Assembly (NCBI GenBank): GCA_965199165.1
Contig: OZ240681.1
Location: 2,480,001-2,544,000 of the forward strand
Length of the DNA stretch: 64,000 nt
Reading direction: 5' to 3'
Source of the DNA: LMUY01 sp965199165
GTDB taxonomy: Bacteria; Pseudomonadota; Alphaproteobacteria; Acetobacterales; Acetobacteraceae
In this document: positions 1 through 7,834 of the stretch, in pieces
Position numbering within the stretch: the first letter of the stretch is position 1
How the letters are laid out: each line of letters opens with the position of its first letter
Program-made: the position numbers and the translations under genes
Notes under the pieces: model-generated
Databases searched by the model: none
The model's input: the letters and a program-made list of their open reading frames with translations, nothing else
Told to the model about the DNA's origin: nothing

Positions 1-2
1 AC

Positions 3-206
3 ACCGTGCTGATGCCCTACGTGGATGTCGGCCGCGGGGCGCAGCTGCGCGACGTCGTGGTCGACCGCGGCGTTCGCATCCCGGAGGGCCTCGTCGTCGG
101 GGAGGACCCGGCGCTGGATGCCGCGCGCTTCCGCCGCACGGCCAAGGGCGTCTGCCTGATCACGCAGCCGATGATCGATCGGCTGATGGGTTCCATGACT
201 GCATGA
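3..206 (+). CDS. glgC: Glucose-1-phosphate adenylyltransferase, C-terminal end (partial)
   Basis: Only the last 67 residues or so are inside the window; the frame is open to the left edge. The visible part matches the end of the left-handed beta-helix domain of bacterial GlgC, followed by the family-typical tail in which a long helix carries an ITQPMIDRL-like segment. GlgC makes ADP-glucose from ATP and glucose-1-phosphate, the committed step of glycogen synthesis in the cytoplasm. Its stop overlaps the start of the next gene (ATGA), and that gene is glycogen synthase, which supports the call. The catalytic domain cannot be judged because it lies outside the window. Confidence 0.85.
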   Translation, partial: TVLMPYVDVGRGAQLRDVVVDRGVRIPEGLVVGEDPALDAARFRRTAKGVCLITQPMIDRLMGSMTA

Positions 207-1627
207 AGGTCCTCGCCGCGGCCAGCGAGGTGTTCCCGCTGGTGAAGACGGGTGGCCTGGCCGACGTCATGGGCGCGTTGCCGCGGGCGCTGGGCAAGCG
301 GGGGGTGGAGGTGCGGACCCTGGTCCCCGGCTACCCGGCGGTGCTGGCGGCGCTGGTGGAGGCGGAGCCGGTGCACGCGATGGCCTCCTTGCACGGCGGC
401 GCCGCCCGCGTGCTCGCGGCCAAGGGCGCCGGGTTGGACCTGTTCGTGCTGGATGCGCCGCATCTGTTCGACCGCCCGGGCAACCCCTATGTCGGGCCGG
501 ACGGTGCGGACTGGCCGGACAACGCCCAGCGTTTTGCCGCCTTGGCCCGGGTCGCCGCCGATATCGGACTGGGCGCCGTGCCCGGCTGGGTCCCCGGCAC
601 GGTGCATTGCCACGACTGGCAGACCGGCCTGGCCCCCGCCTATCTCGCCCTCGCCGGCGGTGCCCGGCCGCGTACGGTGATGACCATCCACAACCTCGCC
701 TTCACCGGCCAGGTGCCGATGGCGCTCTGGCGCGAACTGGGGTTGCCGCCCCAGGCGCTGGGGACGGACGGGGTGGAGTTCTACGGGGCGATCGGCTTCA
801 TGAAGGCCGGGCTGTACTTCGCCGACGCGATCACCACCGTCAGCCCCACCTATGCCGACGAGATCCAGACGGCGGCGTTCGGCTGCGGCTATGACGGCCT
901 GCTGCGCGCACGGCGGGACGTGCTGCACGGCATCCTCAACGGCTTGGACGAGACCGTGTGGGACCCCTGGTCCGACGCCGCCCTGCCCGCGCGGTTCCGC
1001 AAGGGGCATCTGCGCGGCAAGGCGAAGTGCAAGGCGGCGGTGCAATCCCGCCTGGGTCTGGCGCCCGAGGCGGCGGCGCCGCTCTTCGGCGTGGTCAGCC
1101 GGCTGACCGGGCAGAAGGGCATGGACCTGGTGCTCGACGCCGTGCCGACGCTGTTGGCTGGTGGTGGCCAATTGGCCATCCTCGGCACGGGAGAGCCGGC
1201 GCTGGAGGAGGGCTTCCGCGCCGCCGCCGCCGCCTACCCGGGGCAGGTCGCAGCCCATCTCGGCTATGACGAGGCTCTGTCCCACGCGCTGATCGCCGGG
1301 GTGAACGCATTGCTGGTGCCGAGCCGGTTCGAGCCGTGCGGCCTGACCCAGATGATGGCGATGCGCTACGGCGCCCTGCCGGTGGTCAGCCGGGTGGGCG
1401 GCCTGGCGGATACGGTGGTGGACGCCAACGAGGCCGCCTTGCGGGCCGGCGTCGCCACCGGCGTGGTCGTGGACGCATCCGCCGCAGGGCTGAACCGCGG
1501 GATCGCCCGCACGCTGGAGCTTTGGCGCGACCAGCCGGCCTGGGCGCAGGCGCAGCGCGCCGGCATGGCCGCCGAGTTGGGGTGGGACGCGTCCGCCGAG
1601 CGCTATTGCGAGGTTCTGCGCGGGTAG
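203..1627 (+). CDS. glgA: Glycogen synthase (ADP-glucose dependent, GT5)
   Basis: This protein of 474 aa has the usual length for bacterial GlgA, which transfers glucose from ADP-glucose to a growing alpha-1,4-glucan. The N-terminus carries the ADP-glucose-binding KTGGLADV motif (about residues 15-22). A HDWQTGL stretch follows at about 138, and the C-terminal GT-B half has the SRFEPCGLTQMMAMRYG signature near 375-390, including the catalytic Glu. The ATG overlaps the glgC stop by 4 bases, so the two are translationally coupled in one glycogen operon. The start is fixed by this overlap and by the family-typical MKVL-AAASEVFP beginning. No branching enzyme or phosphorylase is in view. Confidence 0.95.
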   Translation: MKVLAAASEVFPLVKTGGLADVMGALPRALGKRGVEVRTLVPGYPAVLAALVEAEPVHAMASLHGGAARVLAAKGAGLDLFVLDAPHLFDRPGNPYVGPDGADWPDNAQRFAALARVAADIGLGAVPGWVPGTVHCHDWQTGLAPAYLALAGGARPRTVMTIHNLAFTGQVPMALWRELGLPPQALGTDGVEFYGAIGFMKAGLYFADAITTVSPTYADEIQTAAFGCGYDGLLRARRDVLHGILNGLDETVWDPWSDAALPARFRKGHLRGKAKCKAAVQSRLGLAPEAAAPLFGVVSRLTGQKGMDLVLDAVPTLLAGGGQLAILGTGEPALEEGFRAAAAAYPGQVAAHLGYDEALSHALIAGVNALLVPSRFEPCGLTQMMAMRYGALPVVSRVGGLADTVVDANEAALRAGVATGVVVDASAAGLNRGIARTLELWRDQPAWAQAQRAGMAAELGWDASAERYCEVLRG

Positions 1628-1676
1628 GCTGCCCGGCGATTGCCGCAGGCCGGCACCCGCGATAGGAACGCCGGCC

Positions 1677-2513
1677 ATGGAGACGGGAACGACGATGCAG
1701 GAGCAACCGGGGATGATCGCGCCCCAGGCCGCCAAGGTGCCTGGCAACCTGTCGGAGCAGACCGTCCTCTCCGTGCACCACTGGACCGATCGGCTGTTCA
1801 GCCTGACGCTGACGCGCGATCCCGGCTTCCGCTTCGAGAACGGCCAGTTCGCCATGATCGGCCTCCTGGTCGACGGCAAGCCGATGCTGCGCGCCTACAG
1901 CATGGCCAGCCCGAACCATGCCGAAACGCTGGAGTTCCTCAGCATCAAGGTGCCGGACGGGCCGCTGACCTCCCGCCTGCAGCACGTGAAGGTCGGCGAC
2001 AAGGTGCTGGTGGGCCGCAAGCCGACCGGCACGCTGCTGCTGGACAACCTGCGTCCCGGCCGCGCGCTGTACATGGTGGCGACGGGCACCGGGCTGGCGC
2101 CTTTCCTCAGCCTGGTGGCCGATCCGGAGCTGTATGGCCGGTTCGAGCACGTGGTGCTGACCCATACCTGCCGCCGGGCCGGCGAACTCGCCTATGCCGA
2201 GCACCTGACGGAGCACCTGCCGAACCATGAGTTCCTGGGCGAGGACGTGCGCGCCAAGCTGATCTACTACCCGACCGTGACGCGGGAGCCGTTCCGCCAC
2301 CAGGGCCGGATCACCGACCTGATCCAGTCCGGCAAGCTGTTCACCGATACCGGCCTGCCACCGCTCGACCCCGCGCAGGACCGGGTCATGATCTGCGGCA
2401 GCCAGCATATGCTGGACGACTTGAAGGCGATGCTGCTGCAGCGCGGCTTCGCCGAAGGCAACAACAGCCACCCCGGCGACTTCGTGATCGAAAAGGCCTT
2501 TGCCGAACGGTGA
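1677..2513 (+). CDS. fpr: Ferredoxin--NADP reductase
   Basis: Flavoprotein of 278 aa that shuttles electrons between NADPH and ferredoxin or flavodoxin in the cytoplasm. The FAD-binding RAYSMASP motif is near residue 77, the NADP-binding GTGLAPFLSL motif near 138, and the MICGSQHML segment near 237. The C-terminus (VIEKAFAER) is the extended form typical of bacterial subclass I FPR. A second in-frame ATG 18 bases downstream also has an upstream purine stretch, so the true start could be at 1695. It is a single gene, 49 bases after glgA; a 7-bp palindrome follows its stop. Such FPRs are often tied to oxidative stress, but no regulator is visible here. Confidence 0.92.
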   Translation: METGTTMQEQPGMIAPQAAKVPGNLSEQTVLSVHHWTDRLFSLTLTRDPGFRFENGQFAMIGLLVDGKPMLRAYSMASPNHAETLEFLSIKVPDGPLTSRLQHVKVGDKVLVGRKPTGTLLLDNLRPGRALYMVATGTGLAPFLSLVADPELYGRFEHVVLTHTCRRAGELAYAEHLTEHLPNHEFLGEDVRAKLIYYPTVTREPFRHQGRITDLIQSGKLFTDTGLPPLDPAQDRVMICGSQHMLDDLKAMLLQRGFAEGNNSHPGDFVIEKAFAER

Positions 2514-2521
2514 GGCAAAAG

Positions 2522-2540
2522 CCCTCTCCCGGAGAGAGGG
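2522..2540. repeat. CCCTCTC palindrome downstream of fpr
   Basis: CCCTCTC and GAGAGGG arms of 7 bp flank a 5-base centre, just after the fpr stop. It is the smallest member of the palindrome family also seen at 48925, 58830 and 61371. There is no following T-run, so it is not a canonical intrinsic terminator, although the hairpin could protect the 3' end of the mRNA. Confidence 0.6.
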
Positions 2541-2559
2541 AGTCCGTCCCGGTGGCTGA

Positions 2560-3225
2560 GTGCCGAGCTTGACCGCCGCTCTCGCCGCCTTCCTGCTCGG
2601 GTTTCCCGCGCTGTTCTCCATCGTCAACCCGGTCAGCGGTGCGTTCATCTTCCGGACGCGCACGGTGGAGCGGCCGCATGCGGAGCGGGTGCGGCTGGCG
2701 CGGCGGGTCGCGATCTACGCGGCGCTGGTGATGCTGGTGGCGCTCTGGGCCGGATCCTACGTGCTGGCGTTCTTCGGCATCACCCTGCCGGCGCTGCGCT
2801 GCGCCGGCGGCGTGGTGCTGGCGCTGTATGCCTGGGGGTCGCTGAACGCCCCCGAACGGCGGGAGGCGCGCAAGGCGGAGCAGGTGGATGCGGCGGCCGG
2901 GCTGGACGACGTGGCGTTCTATCCGCTGACCCTGCCGTTCACGACCGGGCCGGGGACCATCTCGGTTGCCGTGGCCCTTGGCTCCGCGCACCCGGCGACG
3001 GGGCTGGCGCTGGTGCCGTTCTTCGTCGGCATGTCGGTGGCGGCCCTGGCCGTTGCGGTTCTGGTCTGGGCGCTCTACAGCGCCTCCGACCGGCTCTCCA
3101 GCCTGCTCGGGCAGGTCGCCAGCCGCGCGATCACCCGGCTCTCGGCCTTCTTCCAACTGTGCATCGGCGTGCAGATCCTGATCACCGGGGTGACCGAGAT
3201 CCTCCAGCCGTTGCTGACGAAATAG
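2560..3225 (+). CDS. MarC family integral membrane protein
   Basis: A 221-aa hydrophobic protein with about six predicted membrane helices, matching the MarC/UPF0056 family. Recognisable features are the early LGFPALFSIVNPVSGAFIF segment with the conserved Asn-Pro in the first helix, the PLTLPFTTGPGTIS motif near residue 125, and a final ITGVTEI segment. The family's substrate is unknown; the older link to multiple antibiotic resistance was not upheld, so no transport role is assigned. The start is GTG. The gene stands alone and converges with the EAL-domain gene 3 bases away. Confidence 0.88.
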   Translation: MPSLTAALAAFLLGFPALFSIVNPVSGAFIFRTRTVERPHAERVRLARRVAIYAALVMLVALWAGSYVLAFFGITLPALRCAGGVVLALYAWGSLNAPERREARKAEQVDAAAGLDDVAFYPLTLPFTTGPGTISVAVALGSAHPATGLALVPFFVGMSVAALAVAVLVWALYSASDRLSSLLGQVASRAITRLSAFFQLCIGVQILITGVTEILQPLLTK

Positions 3226-3228
3226 GCG

Positions 3229-4836
3229 TCAGAAGTGGCTTGCGGTGCCCGGCAGCTGCCCCGGCTTGCCGAACAGCCATCCCTGGCCGTACTCCACGCC
3301 CAGGTCGTTCATCATCTTCGCCTCGCCGTCCTGCTCGATCGTCTCGGCGATGACCTTGGCGCCGACGAAGTTGGCGAGCTCGATCATCGACAGCAGGAAG
3401 CCGTGTTCCCGGGCATTCTGCAGCGCCCCGCGGACATAGGCGCCGTCCAGCTTGACGTAGTCGACCCGGAACTCCTTCAGGTAGCGGAACGCGGCCGAGC
3501 CGGCGCCGAAATCGTCGATGCAGACCGGCGTGCCGATCGAGCGCAGGTCGTTGATGAAGGCGGACGCGCTGGCGATGTCCTCGATGTCGGCCGTCTCGGT
3601 CAGCTCGATCAGGATCTTGCCGGGGTCCACCTTCGTGCGGAGGGCGTCCATCACGCGCTCGCGGAAGCCCGGGCTCTGCATCGACAGGCCGGACACGTTG
3701 ACGGCGATGGAGGTGGCGGGCGAGCCGCCTTGGGCGGCGATGCCCTGTTGCATCACGGCCCAGTCCAGCTCCTCCGACAGGCCGACGGCTTCGGCGAAGG
3801 TGACGAAATCCTGCGTCGTCTGGATGCTGTGCCCCGGCGTGAAGATGGGCCGCAGCAGGGCCTCGTAATGATGCACGCTGCGGTTGCCGAGATGCACCAC
3901 CGGCTGGAAGGCCAGGCGGAAGCGGTTCTCGGCCAGTGCCGTGCGGACGGTGCGGGCGCGCAGCTGGGCACTGGCGATGAACTCGGCCAGGCCGTTGGCG
4001 AAGCCCGCATCCGCGGTCGCCTTGGTGCCGCCGTCGGCGAAACGGGCCAGCGCGAAGCGGAGCGCCCGGGCGGCTTGCGGCCCGGTCAATCCGCCGCGGT
4101 CGAGGCCGAGATCGGTCCCGTTGACCTTGGTGCGGGCCGTGGCCGGGTGGGCGCGCAGCAGCGTTTCCAGTTCTGCCGCGACGGCAGACAGGTCCGGCGC
4201 GTTCTCGGCCAGCAGGCCGTAGCGCCCGGACGAAATCTCCCCTGCGATGCTTCCAGGGCCGCCCAATCGACCTAGCACGTCCACGATCTCCGATTGCAAG
4301 GCGCGTTGCGCGTCGGCGGGCAAGTTCTCCCGCGCGTCGGACCAGCCCTGCACTTCAAGCAGGCTCACCGCGCCGGCATCCTCGCTGCGCAGCCGTTCCT
4401 CGGCGAGGCGCTTGAACGAGAGCGGGTCATCCGGAGTGGTGCAGGCAGGGGCAGGCAGCCCCGGCAGGCGGCCGATGGTGAAGCACAGCCGCCCGGTCTC
4501 GGAGGGCATGGCGAGGCCGGACACCACCATCGGCGTCCCCGCGGCATCGGCCAACCGCAGCACCAACGGCGGCAGCCGCCCACGCAGCGCCGTGGTCGAC
4601 AGCGCCAGGTCCAGCGCCGCCCGGTCGGCCGCGGCGAACAGGCGATGGATGGAGCGGCCGGAGAACTGCTCCGGCGCCAGGCCGAACCGCGCCTTGAACG
4701 CACCGGCCGCGAAGCAGATCGTGCCGTCCGCCGTCGCCTCGACCAGCAGGTCCGCCGCCGCGAATGCGAAGGCGAGGAAGCGGTCTTTCTGGCTCGGACC
4801 CGGTTTTACGGTCTTGTCGGCAAGATGGGCGGACAT
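3229..4836 (-). CDS. PAS / degenerate GGDEF / EAL domain protein (putative c-di-GMP phosphodiesterase)
   Basis: A 535-aa cytoplasmic protein with no membrane segment. Residues about 20-125 look like a PAS sensor domain. Residues about 140-270 resemble a GGDEF domain whose signature has decayed to ISSGRYGLL, so cyclase activity is not expected. Residues about 300-530 form an EAL domain that keeps the residues needed for c-di-GMP hydrolysis: E325-A-L-L-R, AVNVSG, ELTETA, IDDFGAG, YVKLDG and AETIEQ. Loop 6 reads DFGAG instead of the usual DFGTG, a mild substitution. The likely role is breakdown of c-di-GMP tuned by the PAS domain and possibly by GTP binding at the decayed GGDEF domain. It is monocistronic and converges with the MarC gene. 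Confidence 0.88.
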   Translation of the reverse strand: MSAHLADKTVKPGPSQKDRFLAFAFAAADLLVEATADGTICFAAGAFKARFGLAPEQFSGRSIHRLFAAADRAALDLALSTTALRGRLPPLVLRLADAAGTPMVVSGLAMPSETGRLCFTIGRLPGLPAPACTTPDDPLSFKRLAEERLRSEDAGAVSLLEVQGWSDARENLPADAQRALQSEIVDVLGRLGGPGSIAGEISSGRYGLLAENAPDLSAVAAELETLLRAHPATARTKVNGTDLGLDRGGLTGPQAARALRFALARFADGGTKATADAGFANGLAEFIASAQLRARTVRTALAENRFRLAFQPVVHLGNRSVHHYEALLRPIFTPGHSIQTTQDFVTFAEAVGLSEELDWAVMQQGIAAQGGSPATSIAVNVSGLSMQSPGFRERVMDALRTKVDPGKILIELTETADIEDIASASAFINDLRSIGTPVCIDDFGAGSAAFRYLKEFRVDYVKLDGAYVRGALQNAREHGFLLSMIELANFVGAKVIAETIEQDGEAKMMNDLGVEYGQGWLFGKPGQLPGTASHF

Positions 4837-4911
4837 ACAACTCGCCTCGGTGAGGCTCCCAACTTGACGCCCAGCCCTTAAGCGGCCGTAAACGCGGTGT
4901 GCCGCCCCCGC

Positions 4912-5565
4912 TCAGTCCGCGGCTTTGCTGCACGGCGTGTCGTATTTGGCCACGAACGCCTCCGCCGACAGGCCGCGGATATCCGCCATGGCGGCGCGCA
5001 GCCGGCCGTGGTCCCAATCCCACCAGGCGATGCGCTCGATCGCCTGCACGACGCGGTCGGCGAACCGCATGCGCAGGACGCGCGCCGGGTTGCCGACGAC
5101 GATCGACCAGGCGGGCACGTCCTTGGTGACGACGGCGCCGGCCCCGGCGACCGCGCCGTTCCCCATGCTGACGCCGGGCAGCACGATCGCGCCGTGCCCG
5201 ATCCACACGTCGTGCCCGAGCCGGCAGCGGAACGACCGGCGCCAATCGAAGAAGGCCGGGTCGTCCTCGCCCAGGCCATAGGCGCTGCTGCGGTAGGTGA
5301 AGTGGTTCATCGCCACCCGCTCGACCGGGTGGTTGCCCGGGTTGATGCGGGTGTGGGCGGCGATGGAGCAGAACTTGCCGACATCGGTGTAGATGATGTC
5401 GCTGTCGTTCACGACGTAGGAGAAGTCCCCGAAGGTGCATTCCGCGACCTTGGTGCGGGCGCCGACCTCGCAGTAGATGCCGAACCGGCTGTCCCGGACG
5501 CTGGCGGTGCGGTGGATGTCGGGCTCGACGCCGAGGTTCTTGGTGGCGGTCGACGGGTCCTGCAT
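4912..5565 (-). CDS. Hexapeptide-repeat acyltransferase, phosphonate-associated type
   Basis: A 217-aa left-handed beta-helix acyltransferase of the xenobiotic/CatB-like group. Hexapeptide repeats begin near residue 18. The central NPGNHPVERVAMNHFTYRSS region, the FFDWRR insert and the HDVWIGHGAIVLPGV motif (with the catalytic-type His) are all present, as is the family's C-terminal AWWDWDHGRLRAA segment. This combination is what I recall for the family annotated as phosphonate metabolism transferase (TIGR03308), usually found in phn clusters. No phn genes occur here, so the substrate is open. The start is chosen because its ATG overlaps the stop of the upstream FAD oxidase by one base (TGATG), implying coupled translation. 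Confidence 0.85.
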   Translation of the reverse strand: MQDPSTATKNLGVEPDIHRTASVRDSRFGIYCEVGARTKVAECTFGDFSYVVNDSDIIYTDVGKFCSIAAHTRINPGNHPVERVAMNHFTYRSSAYGLGEDDPAFFDWRRSFRCRLGHDVWIGHGAIVLPGVSMGNGAVAGAGAVVTKDVPAWSIVVGNPARVLRMRFADRVVQAIERIAWWDWDHGRLRAAMADIRGLSAEAFVAKYDTPCSKAAD

Positions 5566-6944
5566 CAGTTCAGGAAGATCTTGCCGGGGTTCATGATGCC
5601 GTGCGGGTCCAGGGCGTGCTTCACCGACTGCATCACGGCCAGGACCTCCGGGCCGATCTCCTGCTCCAGGAACTCGCGCTTGCCGATGCCCACGCCGTGT
5701 TCGCCGCTGCAGCTGCCCTCCAGCGACAGCGCACGGGCGACGATCTTGCGGTCCAGCGCCCAGGCGCGCTCCAGGCCGCCGTCTTCCGGTGGGACGAGGA
5801 TGACGGTGTGGAAGTTGCCGTCGCCGACATGGCCCACGATCGGCGCGGACAGGCCGGACGCCTCGATGTCCGCCTTGGCGCCCAGGATCAGGTCGGCCAG
5901 GCGGCTGACCGGGACGATGGCGTCCGTGGTGACGCCCTTGCACCCGGGCCGGGAGGCGAGCGCCGCCCAGTAGGCGTCGTGCCGGGCCTGCCAGAGCCTG
6001 CTGCGCGCGCCTGCATCCGTCGCCCAGCGGAAGCCGGTGGCGCCGTTGTCGTTGGCGATCTCCTGCGCCTGCTCCGCCTGCTCCTTCACGCCGGCGGCCG
6101 TGCCGTCGAACTCGAAGAACAAGGTCGGCACGGAGGATAGGCCCTCGAGCTTGGAGTAGGCGATGCAGGCCGCCATCTGCACGTCGTCCAGCAGCTCCAT
6201 GCGCGCCACGGGGATGCCGCTGGCCAGGATCGTCATCACGGTGTCGACCGCGCCTGCCAGCGTGTCGAACTGGCAGATCGCGGCGGACTGCGCCTCGGGG
6301 ATGCCGTGCAGGCGGAGCTGGACCTCCGTCATGACGCCGAGCGTGCCTTCGGAGCCGATGAACAGCCGGGTGAGGTCGTAGCCGGTCGCGGCCTTGCGCA
6401 CCCGGCCGCCCGTCTTCACCACGCGGCCGTCCGGCAGCACGACGGTGAGCCCCAGCACGTTGTCGCGGATGGTGCCGTAGCGCACGGCGTTGGTGCCGCT
6501 GGCGCGGGTGGCGCACATGCCGCCGATCGTGCATTCGCTGCCGGGGTCGACGGGGAAGAACAGGCCCTGGTCGCGCAGGTGGGCGTTGAGCTGCTGGCGC
6601 GTCACCCCCGCCTGCACCCGGCAGTCCATGTCCGGCCCGTTTACCGCCAGCACGGCGGTCATCCGGCTCAGATCCAGGCTGATGCCGCCGCGCACCGGGG
6701 TGACGTGGCCCTCCAGCGAGGTGCCGGCGCCGAACGGCACCACGGGGACGCGGTGCGCATGGCAGAGGGTGAGCAGCCGGGACGCCTCCTCCGTCGTCTC
6801 GATGAACGCCACGCCGTCGGGCAGTACGGGCGGGTTGGTGTCCTCGCCATGGCTGTGCTGCTCGCGCAGGGCGGCGTTGGTCGTCAGCCGATCACCGAGG
6901 AAATCCTTCGCGAGCGTCATCACCGCATCGATTGGTCTGGCCAT
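5565..6944 (-). CDS. FAD-linked 2-hydroxyacid oxidase/dehydrogenase (GlcD / D-lactate dehydrogenase type)
   Basis: A 459-aa flavoprotein of the vanillyl-alcohol-oxidase fold. The N-terminal FAD-binding domain contains PVVPFGAGTSLEGH (about 67-80), the conserved VDPGSECTIGGMCATRASGTNAVRYG region and FIGSEGTLG (about 195). The C-terminal cap domain ends with CSGEHGVGIGKR and the HALDPHGIMNPGKIF tail. These proteins oxidise D-lactate, glycolate or other D-2-hydroxyacids and pass electrons to cytochrome c or quinone. Given nearby sugar-acid genes whose end products would be lactate or glycolate, such a substrate is plausible but inferred. A GGGGAG ribosome site lies upstream, and the gene diverges from the HpcH/HpaI aldolase gene. 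Confidence 0.92.
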   Translation of the reverse strand: MARPIDAVMTLAKDFLGDRLTTNAALREQHSHGEDTNPPVLPDGVAFIETTEEASRLLTLCHAHRVPVVPFGAGTSLEGHVTPVRGGISLDLSRMTAVLAVNGPDMDCRVQAGVTRQQLNAHLRDQGLFFPVDPGSECTIGGMCATRASGTNAVRYGTIRDNVLGLTVVLPDGRVVKTGGRVRKAATGYDLTRLFIGSEGTLGVMTEVQLRLHGIPEAQSAAICQFDTLAGAVDTVMTILASGIPVARMELLDDVQMAACIAYSKLEGLSSVPTLFFEFDGTAAGVKEQAEQAQEIANDNGATGFRWATDAGARSRLWQARHDAYWAALASRPGCKGVTTDAIVPVSRLADLILGAKADIEASGLSAPIVGHVGDGNFHTVILVPPEDGGLERAWALDRKIVARALSLEGSCSGEHGVGIGKREFLEQEIGPEVLAVMQSVKHALDPHGIMNPGKIFLN

Positions 6945-7012
6945 CTTGATCTCCCCAGCGGGACCATACCCCGAGGGAGGGTGGTTCGGCTAGTTTGGAC
7001 GCTTCCTTCGGT

Positions 7013-7041
7013 TTGACCGGCTTTGGCCGCGCGCCTAGCGT
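7013..7041 (+). promoter_or_regulatory. Putative sigma70 promoter for the HpcH/HpaI-UxaA-GNAT operon
   Basis: TTGACC at 7013-7018 and TAGCGT at 7036-7041 are separated by 17 bases in the 125-base divergent gap. Transcription would begin near 7048, about 22 bases before the ATG at 7070. This is a match by eye only. Confidence 0.5.
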
Positions 7042-7069
7042 TCCGCCAACACGCGGGAGCTCCAAGCCG

Positions 7070-7834
7070 ATGGCCAACAACAAGATCAAGCAACTCTGGC
7101 AATCCGGGGGTGCTGCGGTGAACGGCTGGCTGGCCATTCCCAGCGGGTTCGCCGCGGAGACGATGGCACAGGCCGGGTGGGACAGCGTGACGGTGGACCT
7201 GCAGCACGGCGTGCAGGACTACATGTCGATGGTCCAATGCTTCCAGGCCATGCAGGCGCATCCCGTGCTCCCCATGGTGCGGGTGCCGTGGAACGAGCCC
7301 GGGATCGTCGGCAAGGTGCTCGACGCAGGCGCCTACGGCGTCATCTGCCCCATGGTGAACTCGGTCGAGGAGGCGAAGGCCTTCGTGTCCTATTGCCGCT
7401 ACCCCCCGGCGGGCGCGCGCTCCAACGGGCCGATCCGCGCCGGCATCTACGGCGTGGGGACCGGCTATCAGAAGACCGCCAACGAGGAGGTGCTCTGCAT
7501 CCCGATGATCGAGACGGCGCAGGCCGTGGCGAACCTGGAGGCCATCCTGGACGTGCCGGGCATCGACGGGGTCTATATCGGGCCGTCCGACCTGGGCTTC
7601 TCCATGGGCTTGATCCCGATCCTCGACCGGGAGGAGCCGGAAATCCTCCAAATCTACGAGAAGATCATCAGCGAGACGGGCAAGCGCGGCATCGCCGCCT
7701 GCGTGCATTGCGGCACCGCGGCCTACGCCAAGCGGGCGATCGGCATGGGGTTCAAGCTCGTGACCATCAGCAACGACAGCGGCCTGCTGGTGACGGCGGC
7801 GCGGCGGGCGGTGGCCGAGGCCCGCGGCGGTTGA
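7070..7834 (+). CDS. HpcH/HpaI family class II aldolase
   Basis: A 254-aa metal-dependent pyruvate aldolase of the HpcH/HpaI (2,4-dihydroxyhept-2-ene-1,7-dioate / 2-keto-3-deoxy-L-rhamnonate aldolase) family. Conserved residues visible are His46 in VDLQHG, Arg71 in MVRVPW, metal ligand Glu148 in IPMIETA and metal ligand Asp174 in GPSDLG. It would split a 2-keto-3-deoxy or 4-hydroxy-2-keto acid into pyruvate and an aldehyde. The ATG at 7070 is preferred over an upstream in-frame ATG at 6995 because family alignment begins here and a GGGAG site lies 11 bases upstream. Its stop overlaps the TTG of the dehydratase gene, so the two probably act on related sugar acids. Confidence 0.92.
   Translation: MANNKIKQLWQSGGAAVNGWLAIPSGFAAETMAQAGWDSVTVDLQHGVQDYMSMVQCFQAMQAHPVLPMVRVPWNEPGIVGKVLDAGAYGVICPMVNSVEEAKAFVSYCRYPPAGARSNGPIRAGIYGVGTGYQKTANEEVLCIPMIETAQAVANLEAILDVPGIDGVYIGPSDLGFSMGLIPILDREEPEILQIYEKIISETGKRGIAACVHCGTAAYAKRAIGMGFKLVTISNDSGLLVTAARRAVAEARGG

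Noticed and set aside
17..1879. A 620-codon minus-strand frame across glgC-glgA-fpr.
   Set aside because: Antisense shadow of well-identified genes with low-complexity composition.
2522..2540. Intrinsic terminator after fpr.
   Set aside because: A hairpin is present but lacks a U-run, and the same palindrome recurs elsewhere inside operons, so it is listed as a repeat.
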